A model generated the notes under the pieces. That model saw only the letters and a list, made by a program, of their open reading frames with translations. It was not told the DNA's origin and ran no database searches. Position numbers and translations under genes: made by a program. 12,226 nucleotides of DNA from Planctomycetota bacterium. GTDB taxonomy: Bacteria; Planctomycetota; SKW154. The DNA lies in assembly GCA_026418755.1 (NCBI GenBank), contig JAOAAR010000023.1, forward strand, positions 1 through 12,226. The letters are read 5' to 3'. This document shows, piece by piece, positions 1 through 6,589 of this stretch (position 1 is its first letter; each line of letters begins with the position of its first letter).

Positions 1-19
1 AGATGTGTATAAGAGACAG
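1..19 (+). other. Tn5/Nextera mosaic-end adapter (sequencing artefact)
   Basis: The first 19 bases, AGATGTGTATAAGAGACAG, are exactly the Tn5 mosaic end used in Nextera tagmentation adapters. It is untrimmed library sequence fused to the contig edge, not genomic DNA. An apparent reading frame starting at position 3 translates the adapter as MCIRDR and continues antisense to the hydrogenase gene, so it should not be annotated. The match is complete and lies exactly at the contig end, which makes a biological transposon end very unlikely. Confidence 0.97.
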
Positions 20-669
20 AATCTACCCGTGTCGAAGAAGGCTCTCCTCGGACAATTGTCATGCACCAGTTTTCCGTAATACCGTTTGGGTCTACCCACC
101 TCGTCAACAGCATCCTCCTTTGGCAATCCAAACAGAAGCACCGAGGCAACTGTTCCGACAAACCAGTCAGGATGAGGCGGACAACCAGGGATGTTTATAT
201 ACGGCTTCCTTATCCCGTGTTTTTTTAAGAATTCGCCAACACCGCAGGCTTTAGTCACATTTGGTCCAGCAGCAGGAATTCCTCCGTAAGATGCGCAGGT
301 GCCATACGCGATAATAGCCAGAGCCCGCTCCGCCGCCTCTTTGAACTCTTCCTCCAAATACAATTCCTTTCCCTCGAACTCTCCGATTCCACAGTAGATT
401 CTTTCTTGAATAGAGCCTTCGAGAATCAGTATATAGTTTCCGGAAAACTCTTCCTTTACCACGCGAATCGCTGAAATGGCAGGCTCTCCGCTCCCTGCCA
501 TTATCGTCGAATGAAAACGGAGATTCAGATGCTTGCCGGGCAGCACCGGCTCAAGCAGAATGCTCGCCACCGAAGGAAAACTGGAGTTCAAAAGAGAAAC
601 GGAACAACCTGAACAACTCGCCCCCTGAAACCACAAGACGGGAAATTCATTTATACTTTCTTCCGGCAT
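20..669 (-). CDS. [NiFe] hydrogenase small subunit, 3'-truncated by contig end, no Tat signal
   Basis: Electron-transfer subunit of a [NiFe] hydrogenase; it carries the Fe-S relay between the Ni-Fe site of the large subunit and the electron partner. Only 216 residues remain because the contig ends. The N-terminus has the small-subunit signature WFQGASCSGCSVSLLNS (C19, C22). EGSI lies at 84-87, GTCASYGGIPAAGP starts at 123 (C125) and PGCPPHPDW at 161 (C163). C19, C22, C125 and C163 are the expected proximal-cluster ligands. HDNCPRR at 203-209 supplies the usual His/Cys start of the distal cluster. The start at 669 has AGGAG at 677-681 with a 7-nt spacer, and an in-frame TGA at 682-684 rules out an upstream extension. 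No Tat signal peptide is present, although group 1 enzymes usually have one. The sequence resembles group 1 or [NiFeSe] types more than F420-type ones; subgroup is uncertain. The large subunit would lie beyond the left edge. Confidence 0.93.
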
Positions 670-856
670 ACCACTGCTCCTTCAACCGCCGTCACAAAAC
701 CTTTATTCTCATTTTATACATCTCCATTTTTTCAAAAAGAAAAATCGTCTTTTTCCCTCCATCACTGAGAGAGTAGAATTTTCGTGCGAATGACAGAAAG
801 AAATGTTCTGGCTTCATCCGTGGAAAGAAAACAGAGCCTTCTCAAGCGATTTAAAT

Positions 857-886
857 TTGACTTTGTATGTCCCTTGCGACTATCAT
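857..886 (+). promoter_or_regulatory. Possible sigma70 promoter for alaS
   Basis: TTGACT at 857-862 and TATCAT at 881-886 are separated by 18 nt. Transcription would start near 893, giving a leader of only about 18 nt that still includes the AAGGAG at 895-900. The hexamers are reasonable but not strong. No T-box or other long leader structure was recognised in 670-911. Confidence 0.35.
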
Positions 887-911
887 TTCTCCAAAAGGAG
901 TTGTTTGTCTT

Positions 912-3587
912 ATGGACGCAAAAACAGTTAGAAGGCTGTTTCTGGATTATTTCGTCAGGAACGGACATACTGAGGTATCAAGCGCTCCTCTCGTACCTTT
1001 TGGAGACCCTACTCTTCTTTTCACCAATGCCGGTATGAACCAGTTTAAAAATGTTTTTTTGGGACTTGAAAAACGCTCTTATAGTCGCGCCACTTCCTGC
1101 CAGAAATGTTTGCGTGTTAGTGGTAAACATAATGACTTAGAGACGGTTGGTAGAACGGAGCGGCATCACACATTCTTCGAGATGCTTGGAAATTTCTCTT
1201 TCGGCGACTATTTCAAGAAAGAAGCAATCAAATTCGCTTGGGAACTTCTCACTGAAGTCTATAAAATCCCACAAGAGCGACTATATGCGACAGTTTATAA
1301 GGATGATTATGAGGCATACGAAATCTGGTTGCGTGAAATAGGGCTTCCTGAGGAAAAAATCTGGAAGGGTGGAGAAAAAGATAATTTCTGGATGATGGGC
1401 GATGTTGGTCCCTGTGGTCCTTGTTCTGAAGTTCATTATGACAAAGGAGAAAAATACTCCTGCGGAGTATATGATGGAAAATGTATAACTGTCGCCTGTG
1501 ACAGATTCGGTTCTTCAGACTGCAAAAGGTTTTTTGAGTTGTGGAATCTGGTTTTTATGGAGTATGAACAGCATTCTGATGGAGTAAGAACACGACTGCC
1601 GAAACCTTCAGTGGACACAGGTGCAGGGCTTGAAAGGCTTTGCTCTGTTCTTCAAAAGGTAGAAGGAAACTTCGAGACTGATTTGTTCAAGCCGATAATA
1701 GAACACATCGAAGAGATTAGTGGTAGAAAATACAACCCTGAAGAAGGAATTTCTTACACTAACACGACATCTTTCCGTGCGATTGCGGACCATATTCGTG
1801 CGTTAGTAGTCTGTATTGCTGATGGGGTGATTCCGTCGAACGATGGACGAGGTTATGTAGTTCGCCGAATCCTGCGCCGTGCATTCCGTCAAGGGCGAGA
1901 GTTAGGAATTCAGAAGCCGTTTCTTTTCAGACTTGTTGAAGATGTTGTCAAAACACTTGGAGACACTTATCCTGAAATAAAAGAATCGGAATCGCACGCA
2001 ATGGAAATCATCAGAACGGAGGAGGAAAACTTCAACCATACGCTTGATATAGGGCTTGTACTTCTTGATGCTGCTATTCAAAAGGGGCGGAGAGAGCAAA
2101 AAAATATTATCTCAGCGGAAGACGCTTTTAGACTGTATGACACTTATGGTTTCCCGATAGACCTGACTCTGCGGGAGGCGGAACAACACGATTTCAAAGT
2201 AGATGTGGAGGGCTTTGAAAAACTCCTTTCTGAGCAGAAGGAGAAAAGTCGCAGTGCTTCGAAATTTGAGATTGAGATTCCTTCCCTTCCGCCGTCTCTA
2301 CCTTTGACAGAGTTTGTCGGCTATAAAAAGATGAGAGCGAAAGCGAAAGTGTTATACGCAACAGGCGATTTGCTCATTCTTGATAAGACATCATTTTATG
2401 CTGAAAGAGGCGGACAGGTTTCGGACACGGGAGTCGTTCGTGGCAAAGGTTTTGTATTCGATGTAAAGAAGGTTCAGGACTATCGAGGCGTGTATCTGCA
2501 CAGCGGGAGATTTGAAGAGGGCAGCGCAGAAGAGGCATATGACACAGACTGTTGGGCGGAGATAGATGGCGCAAGAAGAAAGGGGATAATGCGTGCGCAT
2601 ACTGCAACACATCTTCTCCATTGGGCGTTAAGGGAAGCATTAGGAAAGTTTGTCCGTCAAAATGGTTCGTTTGTTGAAAACGACAGACTCAGGTTCGATT
2701 TCACATACCACTCAAAGTTGTCTGATGAGCAATTGAAAAAGATTGAAGAATTGGTTAACCAACGGGTTCTTGAAGACCATAAAGTGAAAATAAGGGAGAT
2801 GAATTTGCAGGATGCATTAAAAGATGGTGTGATCGCAATCTTTGAAGAGAAATACGGCGAAACGGTAAGAGTCGTGAAAATTGGTGATTTTTCAAAAGAA
2901 TTGTGTGGTGGAACGCATATTGAGCGTACTTCACAAATCTGTCTGTTTAAGATTATTTCTGAAAGAAGCGTCCAAGCAGGGGTACGGCGCATCGAAGCAT
3001 TTACGGGCAGAGAAGCCCGAGAAAGAATGCGGTCGGAAAGAGACTCGGAGAAGAAGTATTTGGACATTGCCTGTAAAATGGTGGGAGTCAAAGACCCTGC
3101 ATCTCTCATTCAACAGATTGAAGAATTAAGAAAAGAGAGAGATTTCTATAAACAAGAAAACGAGAATTTACGAGGTAAAGTATTTGAGACCGCTCTAAAG
3201 GGGCTGACAGACGGGGAGAAAGAGTCTGAAGAATTGCTTAAGGGTGCAGAAGAAGAGAAAGGACTGGTCCTCATAACGAAAACTATAGAGAAACGGGATG
3301 CTAATTACTTGAGAAGCAAAATAGACGAGTTGAAGAAGAGAAACAAGAGTAACAACATTGCGATATGTCTAACTACTGTTCAGGACGGTAAAGTAGTAGC
3401 GGTCATTGGTGGGAAGGGGCAGGTTATAGAGGCTGGGTTTGATGCGGGGCGTGCGGCTAAGATTGTGGGGCAGATATTAGGTGGGTCAGGTGGCGGCAGA
3501 AAAGATTTTGCGCAGGCGGGTGGACCGAATGTTGACAAAATAGACGACGCACTAAAGGCATTCGAAGAATATGTGAAGAGTTTATAA
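912..3587 (+). CDS. alaS: Alanyl-tRNA synthetase
   Basis: Cytoplasmic enzyme that charges tRNA-Ala with alanine and removes mischarged Ser or Gly; 891 residues, normal for bacterial AlaRS. The class II catalytic core is clear: FTNAGMNQFKN from 37, RATSCQKCLR from 59, GKHNDLE from 71, ERHHTFFEMLGNFSFGDYF from 83 and GPCGPC from 166. PSVDTGAGLER lies near 232-242. The editing domain has HTATH (H563, H567) and CGGTH (C665, H669), its four zinc ligands in near-E. coli numbering. A coiled segment around 713-744 leads to the C-Ala domain ending with GGGRKDFAQAGG. I chose the ATG at 912, which follows AAGGAG at 895-900 and begins MDAKTVRRLFLDYF as family members do. An ATG at 867 in the same frame would add 15 residues without a ribosome site. 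A Cys-rich insertion (C184, C191, C196, C204) follows GPCGPC. First gene of a probable operon. Confidence 0.98.
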   Translation: MDAKTVRRLFLDYFVRNGHTEVSSAPLVPFGDPTLLFTNAGMNQFKNVFLGLEKRSYSRATSCQKCLRVSGKHNDLETVGRTERHHTFFEMLGNFSFGDYFKKEAIKFAWELLTEVYKIPQERLYATVYKDDYEAYEIWLREIGLPEEKIWKGGEKDNFWMMGDVGPCGPCSEVHYDKGEKYSCGVYDGKCITVACDRFGSSDCKRFFELWNLVFMEYEQHSDGVRTRLPKPSVDTGAGLERLCSVLQKVEGNFETDLFKPIIEHIEEISGRKYNPEEGISYTNTTSFRAIADHIRALVVCIADGVIPSNDGRGYVVRRILRRAFRQGRELGIQKPFLFRLVEDVVKTLGDTYPEIKESESHAMEIIRTEEENFNHTLDIGLVLLDAAIQKGRREQKNIISAEDAFRLYDTYGFPIDLTLREAEQHDFKVDVEGFEKLLSEQKEKSRSASKFEIEIPSLPPSLPLTEFVGYKKMRAKAKVLYATGDLLILDKTSFYAERGGQVSDTGVVRGKGFVFDVKKVQDYRGVYLHSGRFEEGSAEEAYDTDCWAEIDGARRKGIMRAHTATHLLHWALREALGKFVRQNGSFVENDRLRFDFTYHSKLSDEQLKKIEELVNQRVLEDHKVKIREMNLQDALKDGVIAIFEEKYGETVRVVKIGDFSKELCGGTHIERTSQICLFKIISERSVQAGVRRIEAFTGREARERMRSERDSEKKYLDIACKMVGVKDPASLIQQIEELRKERDFYKQENENLRGKVFETALKGLTDGEKESEELLKGAEEEKGLVLITKTIEKRDANYLRSKIDELKKRNKSNNIAICLTTVQDGKVVAVIGGKGQVIEAGFDAGRAAKIVGQILGGSGGGRKDFAQAGGPNVDKIDDALKAFEEYVKSL

Positions 3588-3627
3588 GAGGGAGGCTCAT
3601 CTTGCAAAAAGAGAAGGGAGAGGTGTG

Positions 3628-3831
3628 ATGGAAAAGATGAAGAGGGTGAAGAATGTTGAAATTTGTAATGAGTGTGGAAGAAGCGTAAGTTGGGGAAGTG
3701 GTTTATTTGTAAATAGAGTCATAGACTTAGATAACTGGAAGACACGAAAGGCAAACGGCAAGCCATTCCCTAAAGGGGACTATATTTGTCGCGAATGCGA
3801 CGAAAAGATATTTGGGAACAAGGATGATTGA
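3628..3831 (+). CDS. Small four-cysteine (zinc-ribbon-like) protein, function unknown
   Basis: A 67-residue basic protein with two CxxC knuckles, CNEC (C13, C16) and CREC (C54, C57), spaced 37 residues apart. This pattern normally binds one zinc ion in a ribbon fold. Between them lies a region with LFVNRVIDLDNW and GKPFPKGDY. The ATG at 3628 follows GGGAG (3616-3620) with a 7-nt spacer; a GTG directly before it (3625) is in frame but less likely. It lies 40 nt after alaS on the same strand, so co-transcription is likely. I do not recognise a named family. Roles in transcription, translation or metal binding are all possible and none is shown by the sequence. Confidence 0.8.
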   Translation: MEKMKRVKNVEICNECGRSVSWGSGLFVNRVIDLDNWKTRKANGKPFPKGDYICRECDEKIFGNKDD

Positions 3832-3887
3832 ATTTAAGACTATTTGTGTTTCTGCAGGAAAAGCGGATAGTATGAGGGGGATGAGAT

Positions 3888-4232
3888 ATGGGGACGAGTA
3901 GAAAAATTGCAGGGATGCTTGAAAGAATCGCAGGGGAGACAGGGTTCCCCAAAGAGTTAGTGAGAGAGATTCTACTTGAGACTCCTCATATAGAAGCGAC
4001 GAAGGAGCAGCGTGATATAGTTTTTTCTGCGGCGAGGAAGTTGGGGCTTGATTTTGAAGCGCTGCGAATCGGCAAGCGGTTGACCGCTCGGCGAGAGGCG
4101 GTTGAAGAGATATACAAGTATGTTGAGAACCATCCCGAGTGGAGTCGTGCGGAGATTTTGGACTACATCCGTTACAGTGCAGAGTTGATGAAAAGGGTCC
4201 AGAGGAGAGCGTTGCCTGATTTCTTTCCATAG
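3888..4232 (+). CDS. Small protein with LacI-like helix-turn-helix, no sensor domain
   Basis: A 114-residue protein. Residues about 11-64 follow the LacI-family DNA-binding pattern: an IAGETGFPKELVREIL helix-turn-helix, then a segment ending in the hinge-like RDIVFSAARKLGLDFEAL. In LacI regulators this is followed by a roughly 270-residue sugar-binding domain. Here only about 50 mostly helical, charged residues follow, starting at RLTARREAVEEIYKYV. The start at 3888 has GAGGGGG (3874-3880) with a 7-nt spacer. It sits in the alaS-led block, 56 nt after the zinc-ribbon-like gene and 9 nt before the RseC-like gene. DNA binding is an inference from pattern only. Several canonical HTH positions are altered (FPKE instead of the usual VSxx), so it may be a divergent helical protein rather than a regulator. 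Confidence 0.75.
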   Translation: MGTSRKIAGMLERIAGETGFPKELVREILLETPHIEATKEQRDIVFSAARKLGLDFEALRIGKRLTARREAVEEIYKYVENHPEWSRAEILDYIRYSAELMKRVQRRALPDFFP

Positions 4233-4241
4233 GAGCGGCAG

Positions 4242-4685
4242 ATGAACGATATTTTATACGAGACTGCGGAGGTAATAGAAAAAAGGGAAGCAGAGGGTGG
4301 ATGGGTAGTTTGTCTCAAACTTTTCCCTGATAGAGATAGTGCAAAATGTGCTGGTTGCGCATCCTGTTTTCGGAATCATAGAAAGGTTGAAAACATTGTG
4401 ACAGTCAGATGTGACGAAGAAACGGGAAAAAATCTTCAAGTAGGAAAAGTTGTGCGAATCTCGGTTGAGATTCCCTCTTTGTATGTTCCTATTTTTGTTA
4501 CATTCGGGCTGCCGATTCTTTTGATGGGGCTGTTCGTTTTTTTTGTGAACCATTTCTTGCAAGCAGAGAGTTCAACGGTGTTCGCTGCATTAGGTGGGCT
4601 TTTGGTTGCATTTCTTCTCATAAGAACAGTGTTTGCGCCGTTACTCACAAAATACGAACGCCGAATCACAATAATATCCACTTAA
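4242..4685 (+). CDS. RseC/MucC-like membrane protein
   Basis: A 147-residue integral membrane protein. Residues 1-78 form a soluble domain with a cysteine cluster, C24 then CAGCASC (C36, C39, C42), followed by an OB-like segment ending in GKVVRISVE. Two hydrophobic helices follow, about 80-103 and 110-131, and a short basic tail. This order (CxxCxxC domain, VGxxVxVxI strand, two membrane helices) is the RseC/MucC arrangement. Family members modulate the SigmaE stress response or act beside Rnf/SoxR-reducing complexes, but no sigma factor, rseA/rseB or rnf gene is visible here. AGGAG (4231-4235) overlaps the stop of the preceding gene and lies 6 nt before the ATG, so the two are probably translationally coupled. 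Membrane topology and family are well supported; function in this organism is not. Confidence 0.78.
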   Translation: MNDILYETAEVIEKREAEGGWVVCLKLFPDRDSAKCAGCASCFRNHRKVENIVTVRCDEETGKNLQVGKVVRISVEIPSLYVPIFVTFGLPILLMGLFVFFVNHFLQAESSTVFAALGGLLVAFLLIRTVFAPLLTKYERRITIIST

Positions 4686-4740
4686 CCTGTTCGTCAAGTC
4701 GTCTGACCGGGATATAAAAGGTTTCTTTTGTTCTGATGCA

Positions 4741-4935
4741 CTACTTTCCTTCGGGTGTTAGCGGAGGAGATGGTGTCTCAGGTGTTTTTGCCGGTTCTTC
4801 AGGTTTCGATTGCTGTGGCTGTTCCGTTTTTGGAGTCTCAGGCTGTGCGGGTTTTTCTTCCGTAACACCGCAACCGCTGAACAGAACCAATGCGACAAAC
4901 ACGATAAAAATAACAATCAGAACATTCCTCAACAT
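4741..4935 (-). CDS. Small Pro/Glu-rich lipoprotein
   Basis: The 64-residue product starts MLRNVLIVIFIVFVALVLFSGC. This is a short basic n-region, a long hydrophobic stretch and a lipobox FSGC, so lipidation at Cys21 or Cys22 counted from either start is expected. The rest is low complexity, rich in Pro, Glu, Thr, Gln and Lys, and looks like a disordered or cell-wall-spanning tether. Two ATGs are adjacent (4938 and 4935). AAGGA at 4943-4947 gives a 7-nt spacer to the ATG at 4935, which I prefer. The frame is open back to 5046, but the promoter at 4981-5009 lies inside that extension, which argues against the longer form. The gene lies alone on the minus strand, convergent with the RseC-like gene and divergent from the TPR gene. 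Confidence 0.75.
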   Translation of the reverse strand: MLRNVLIVIFIVFVALVLFSGCGVTEEKPAQPETPKTEQPQQSKPEEPAKTPETPSPPLTPEGK

Positions 4936-4980
4936 CATACCTTCCTTAAAACCCCGTATAACAACATACAAGACGGTTTT

Positions 4981-5009
4981 ATTATTCCCACCAACGCGGT
5001 GTTTGTCAA
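4981..5009 (-). promoter_or_regulatory. Strong sigma70 promoter for the small lipoprotein
   Basis: Read on the minus strand, TTGACA (5009-5004) is a perfect -35 box. It is followed after 17 nt by AATAAT (4986-4981), five of six matches to the -10 consensus. Transcription would start near 4974, leaving a leader of about 35-40 nt before the ATG. Confidence 0.72.
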
Positions 5010-5149
5010 GTAATACTCCGCAAATCAGAAATTCTCCTATCTTCACTTTAGCGAGCAGAAAAGGGGACTATTCTCTCTAACCACAGAGGAGAAGAGAATT
5101 TTTTGTCTTGCTGTTTGTGGCAGGGAATTTCTGGTCTGTTGGAATAAAA

Positions 5150-5178
5150 TTGACTCGTTCATTGCGAATATGTAAAAT
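5150..5178 (+). promoter_or_regulatory. Sigma70 promoter for the TPR protein gene
   Basis: TTGACT at 5150-5155 and TAAAAT at 5173-5178 are separated by 17 nt, with TG just before the -10 box. Transcription would start near 5185. AGGAGG at 5196-5201 and GGGAG at 5204-5208 then precede the ATG at 5212. Confidence 0.65.
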
Positions 5179-5211
5179 GAGGGCAAGAGCGGAATAGGAG
5201 GAAGGGAGAAG

Positions 5212-6570
5212 ATGCCTGACGCTGGTCAGTATAGCAAGTTACTGGTGAAGGCGCTTGAAGCGATGAAGAGAAGGAACTACGAGTATGCATTCGAGTTGTA
5301 TTTACAAGTTCTCAAGTTAGACCCTGACAACGAGGAAGCAGCGAGACAGATTCGTCAGTTGACTTCTCAGCGTGGGAAAGAGATGAACATTTCTCCGAAG
5401 GGGGGGTTTTTCAAAGGGATTGGTTCTCTCATCAAATCAAAGATGAAGGATATGGCGAAGAAATATGATGAGGAGATTATTGAGTGTGAGAAATATCTTT
5501 ACAACTCGCCGTTCAATGTGGGAATGCTGATGAGACTGGGGAATGCGGCGTATGCGGCTGGATATCTTCAGAGGGCGCTTGCAAATTTCAAATCTGCTCT
5601 TGAGGTTGATTCAAAGAACATCGAGGCGATTAAAGCGGTTGGGAAAATTTATATGAAATTGGGTGACTTACAGCAGGCGGCGCGCTACTTTGATGTTGCT
5701 TTAAAAATTGCACCGCACGATGGTGAGGCGGCGCGGCTTAGAAAAGATGTTGCCGCTGCTACCACTGTTGGGAAAATTGAGCAGGCAGGCTCATCCTATC
5801 GCGACAAACTGAAAGACAAGAAAGAGGCGGAGAAACTGGAGGTTGAAGCTCACCTGTTGAGAAGCGAGGAGGATGTTCGTAAGGCGCTTTCCATCAAACA
5901 AGAGGAAGTGAATGCGAACCCGAATGAACCTCGCTTGCATCGAGAGTTGGGGGACCTTTACCTTCGGCTAGAAGATTTCCGCAGTGCAGAAGCATGTTAC
6001 AAAAAGGCGCTTGAACTTGACCCTGCTGACTATTTCGCTCGAGAAAAGTTAGGCGATTTGCAGGTGAAGCGGTGGGACTACCGCATAAAACAGTTGATGG
6101 ATGCATATCGAGAAGGACCGACAGAAGAGAAGAAACAGGCTATAGAAGAGGCGAAAGCACAAAAATTGAAGTTCTGTGTGGAGGAATGGCAACAGCGGGT
6201 CGCACAGCATCCGACGGATACGAAACTCAGATTCGAACTGGGGAATTTCCTGTATCAGACAGGTGCGCTGGATGATGCAATCACGGAGTTGCAGAAGGCG
6301 GCAAGTGACCCGCGATTCACTATTCCTGCGCGTTTCACTGTTGCAATCGCCTTCCGCAAGAAAGGTCTCTATGATTTGGCAATCAAAGAATTTTTCAAAG
6401 CACGGGAGCCTTTGCGGATGATGAACGACCAGAACAAGGAAATCACATACGAGTTGGCGCGCACATACGAACTTGTGGGCGACACCGAAAAAGCAAAAGC
6501 GGAATACCAGAAAATCATCGAGGTAGACTACAAATTCAAAGATGTTGCTCAACGCATTAACGCTTTATAG
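5212..6570 (+). CDS. Tetratricopeptide-repeat protein
   Basis: A 452-residue soluble protein without signal peptide or membrane segment, built mainly of helical TPR units. Repeats can be seen at about 8-40 (ending LKLDPDN), 95-125 (AAYAAGYLQRALANFKSAL), 127-160 (GKIYMKLGDLQQAARYF), 234-270 (GDLYLRLEDFRSAEACYKKAL) and 330-362. Two weaker ones lie at about 374-400 and 412-445. Lys/Glu-rich helical linkers near 190-230 and 285-325 interrupt the repeats. TPR arrays are protein-interaction scaffolds, and nothing in the sequence identifies the partner or pathway. The start at 5212 follows AGGAGG and GGGAG sites and a good promoter. The stop is 19 nt before the methyltransferase start. Cytoplasmic location is inferred from the absence of export signals. 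Confidence 0.9.
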   Translation: MPDAGQYSKLLVKALEAMKRRNYEYAFELYLQVLKLDPDNEEAARQIRQLTSQRGKEMNISPKGGFFKGIGSLIKSKMKDMAKKYDEEIIECEKYLYNSPFNVGMLMRLGNAAYAAGYLQRALANFKSALEVDSKNIEAIKAVGKIYMKLGDLQQAARYFDVALKIAPHDGEAARLRKDVAAATTVGKIEQAGSSYRDKLKDKKEAEKLEVEAHLLRSEEDVRKALSIKQEEVNANPNEPRLHRELGDLYLRLEDFRSAEACYKKALELDPADYFAREKLGDLQVKRWDYRIKQLMDAYREGPTEEKKQAIEEAKAQKLKFCVEEWQQRVAQHPTDTKLRFELGNFLYQTGALDDAITELQKAASDPRFTIPARFTVAIAFRKKGLYDLAIKEFFKAREPLRMMNDQNKEITYELARTYELVGDTEKAKAEYQKIIEVDYKFKDVAQRINAL

Positions 6571-6589
6571 CAGTTCGGGAAATAACAGA

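Noticed and set aside
3..254. Plus-strand reading frame beginning MCIRDR
   Set aside because: Its start codon is in the Nextera adapter and the rest is antisense to the hydrogenase small subunit; it is an artefact.
709..762. Minus-strand ATG followed by RRFFFLKK, resembling a twin-arginine motif, in the same frame as the hydrogenase subunit
   Set aside because: The frame is closed by TGA, TAA and TGA before the hydrogenase start, and no hydrophobic signal region follows. The motif arises from A/T-rich sequence, so it is most likely chance.
670..911. Possible T-box or other leader riboswitch before alaS
   Set aside because: I found no T-box consensus, specifier-loop context or terminator hairpin; only a short promoter-like pair close to the gene.
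867..911. Earlier alaS start giving 15 more residues
   Set aside because: There is no ribosome site before 867, the proposed promoter spans this region, and the ATG at 912 has AAGGAG and the usual AlaRS N-terminus.
3727..4230. 167-residue minus-strand frame opposite the zinc-ribbon-like and HTH genes
   Set aside because: It has no ribosome site or recognisable motifs and covers two better-supported genes on the plus strand.
4686..4740. Bidirectional terminator between the convergent RseC-like and lipoprotein genes
   Set aside because: The only hairpin found (AAAAG/CTTTT around GTTT) is short and AT-only except one pair; not convincing.
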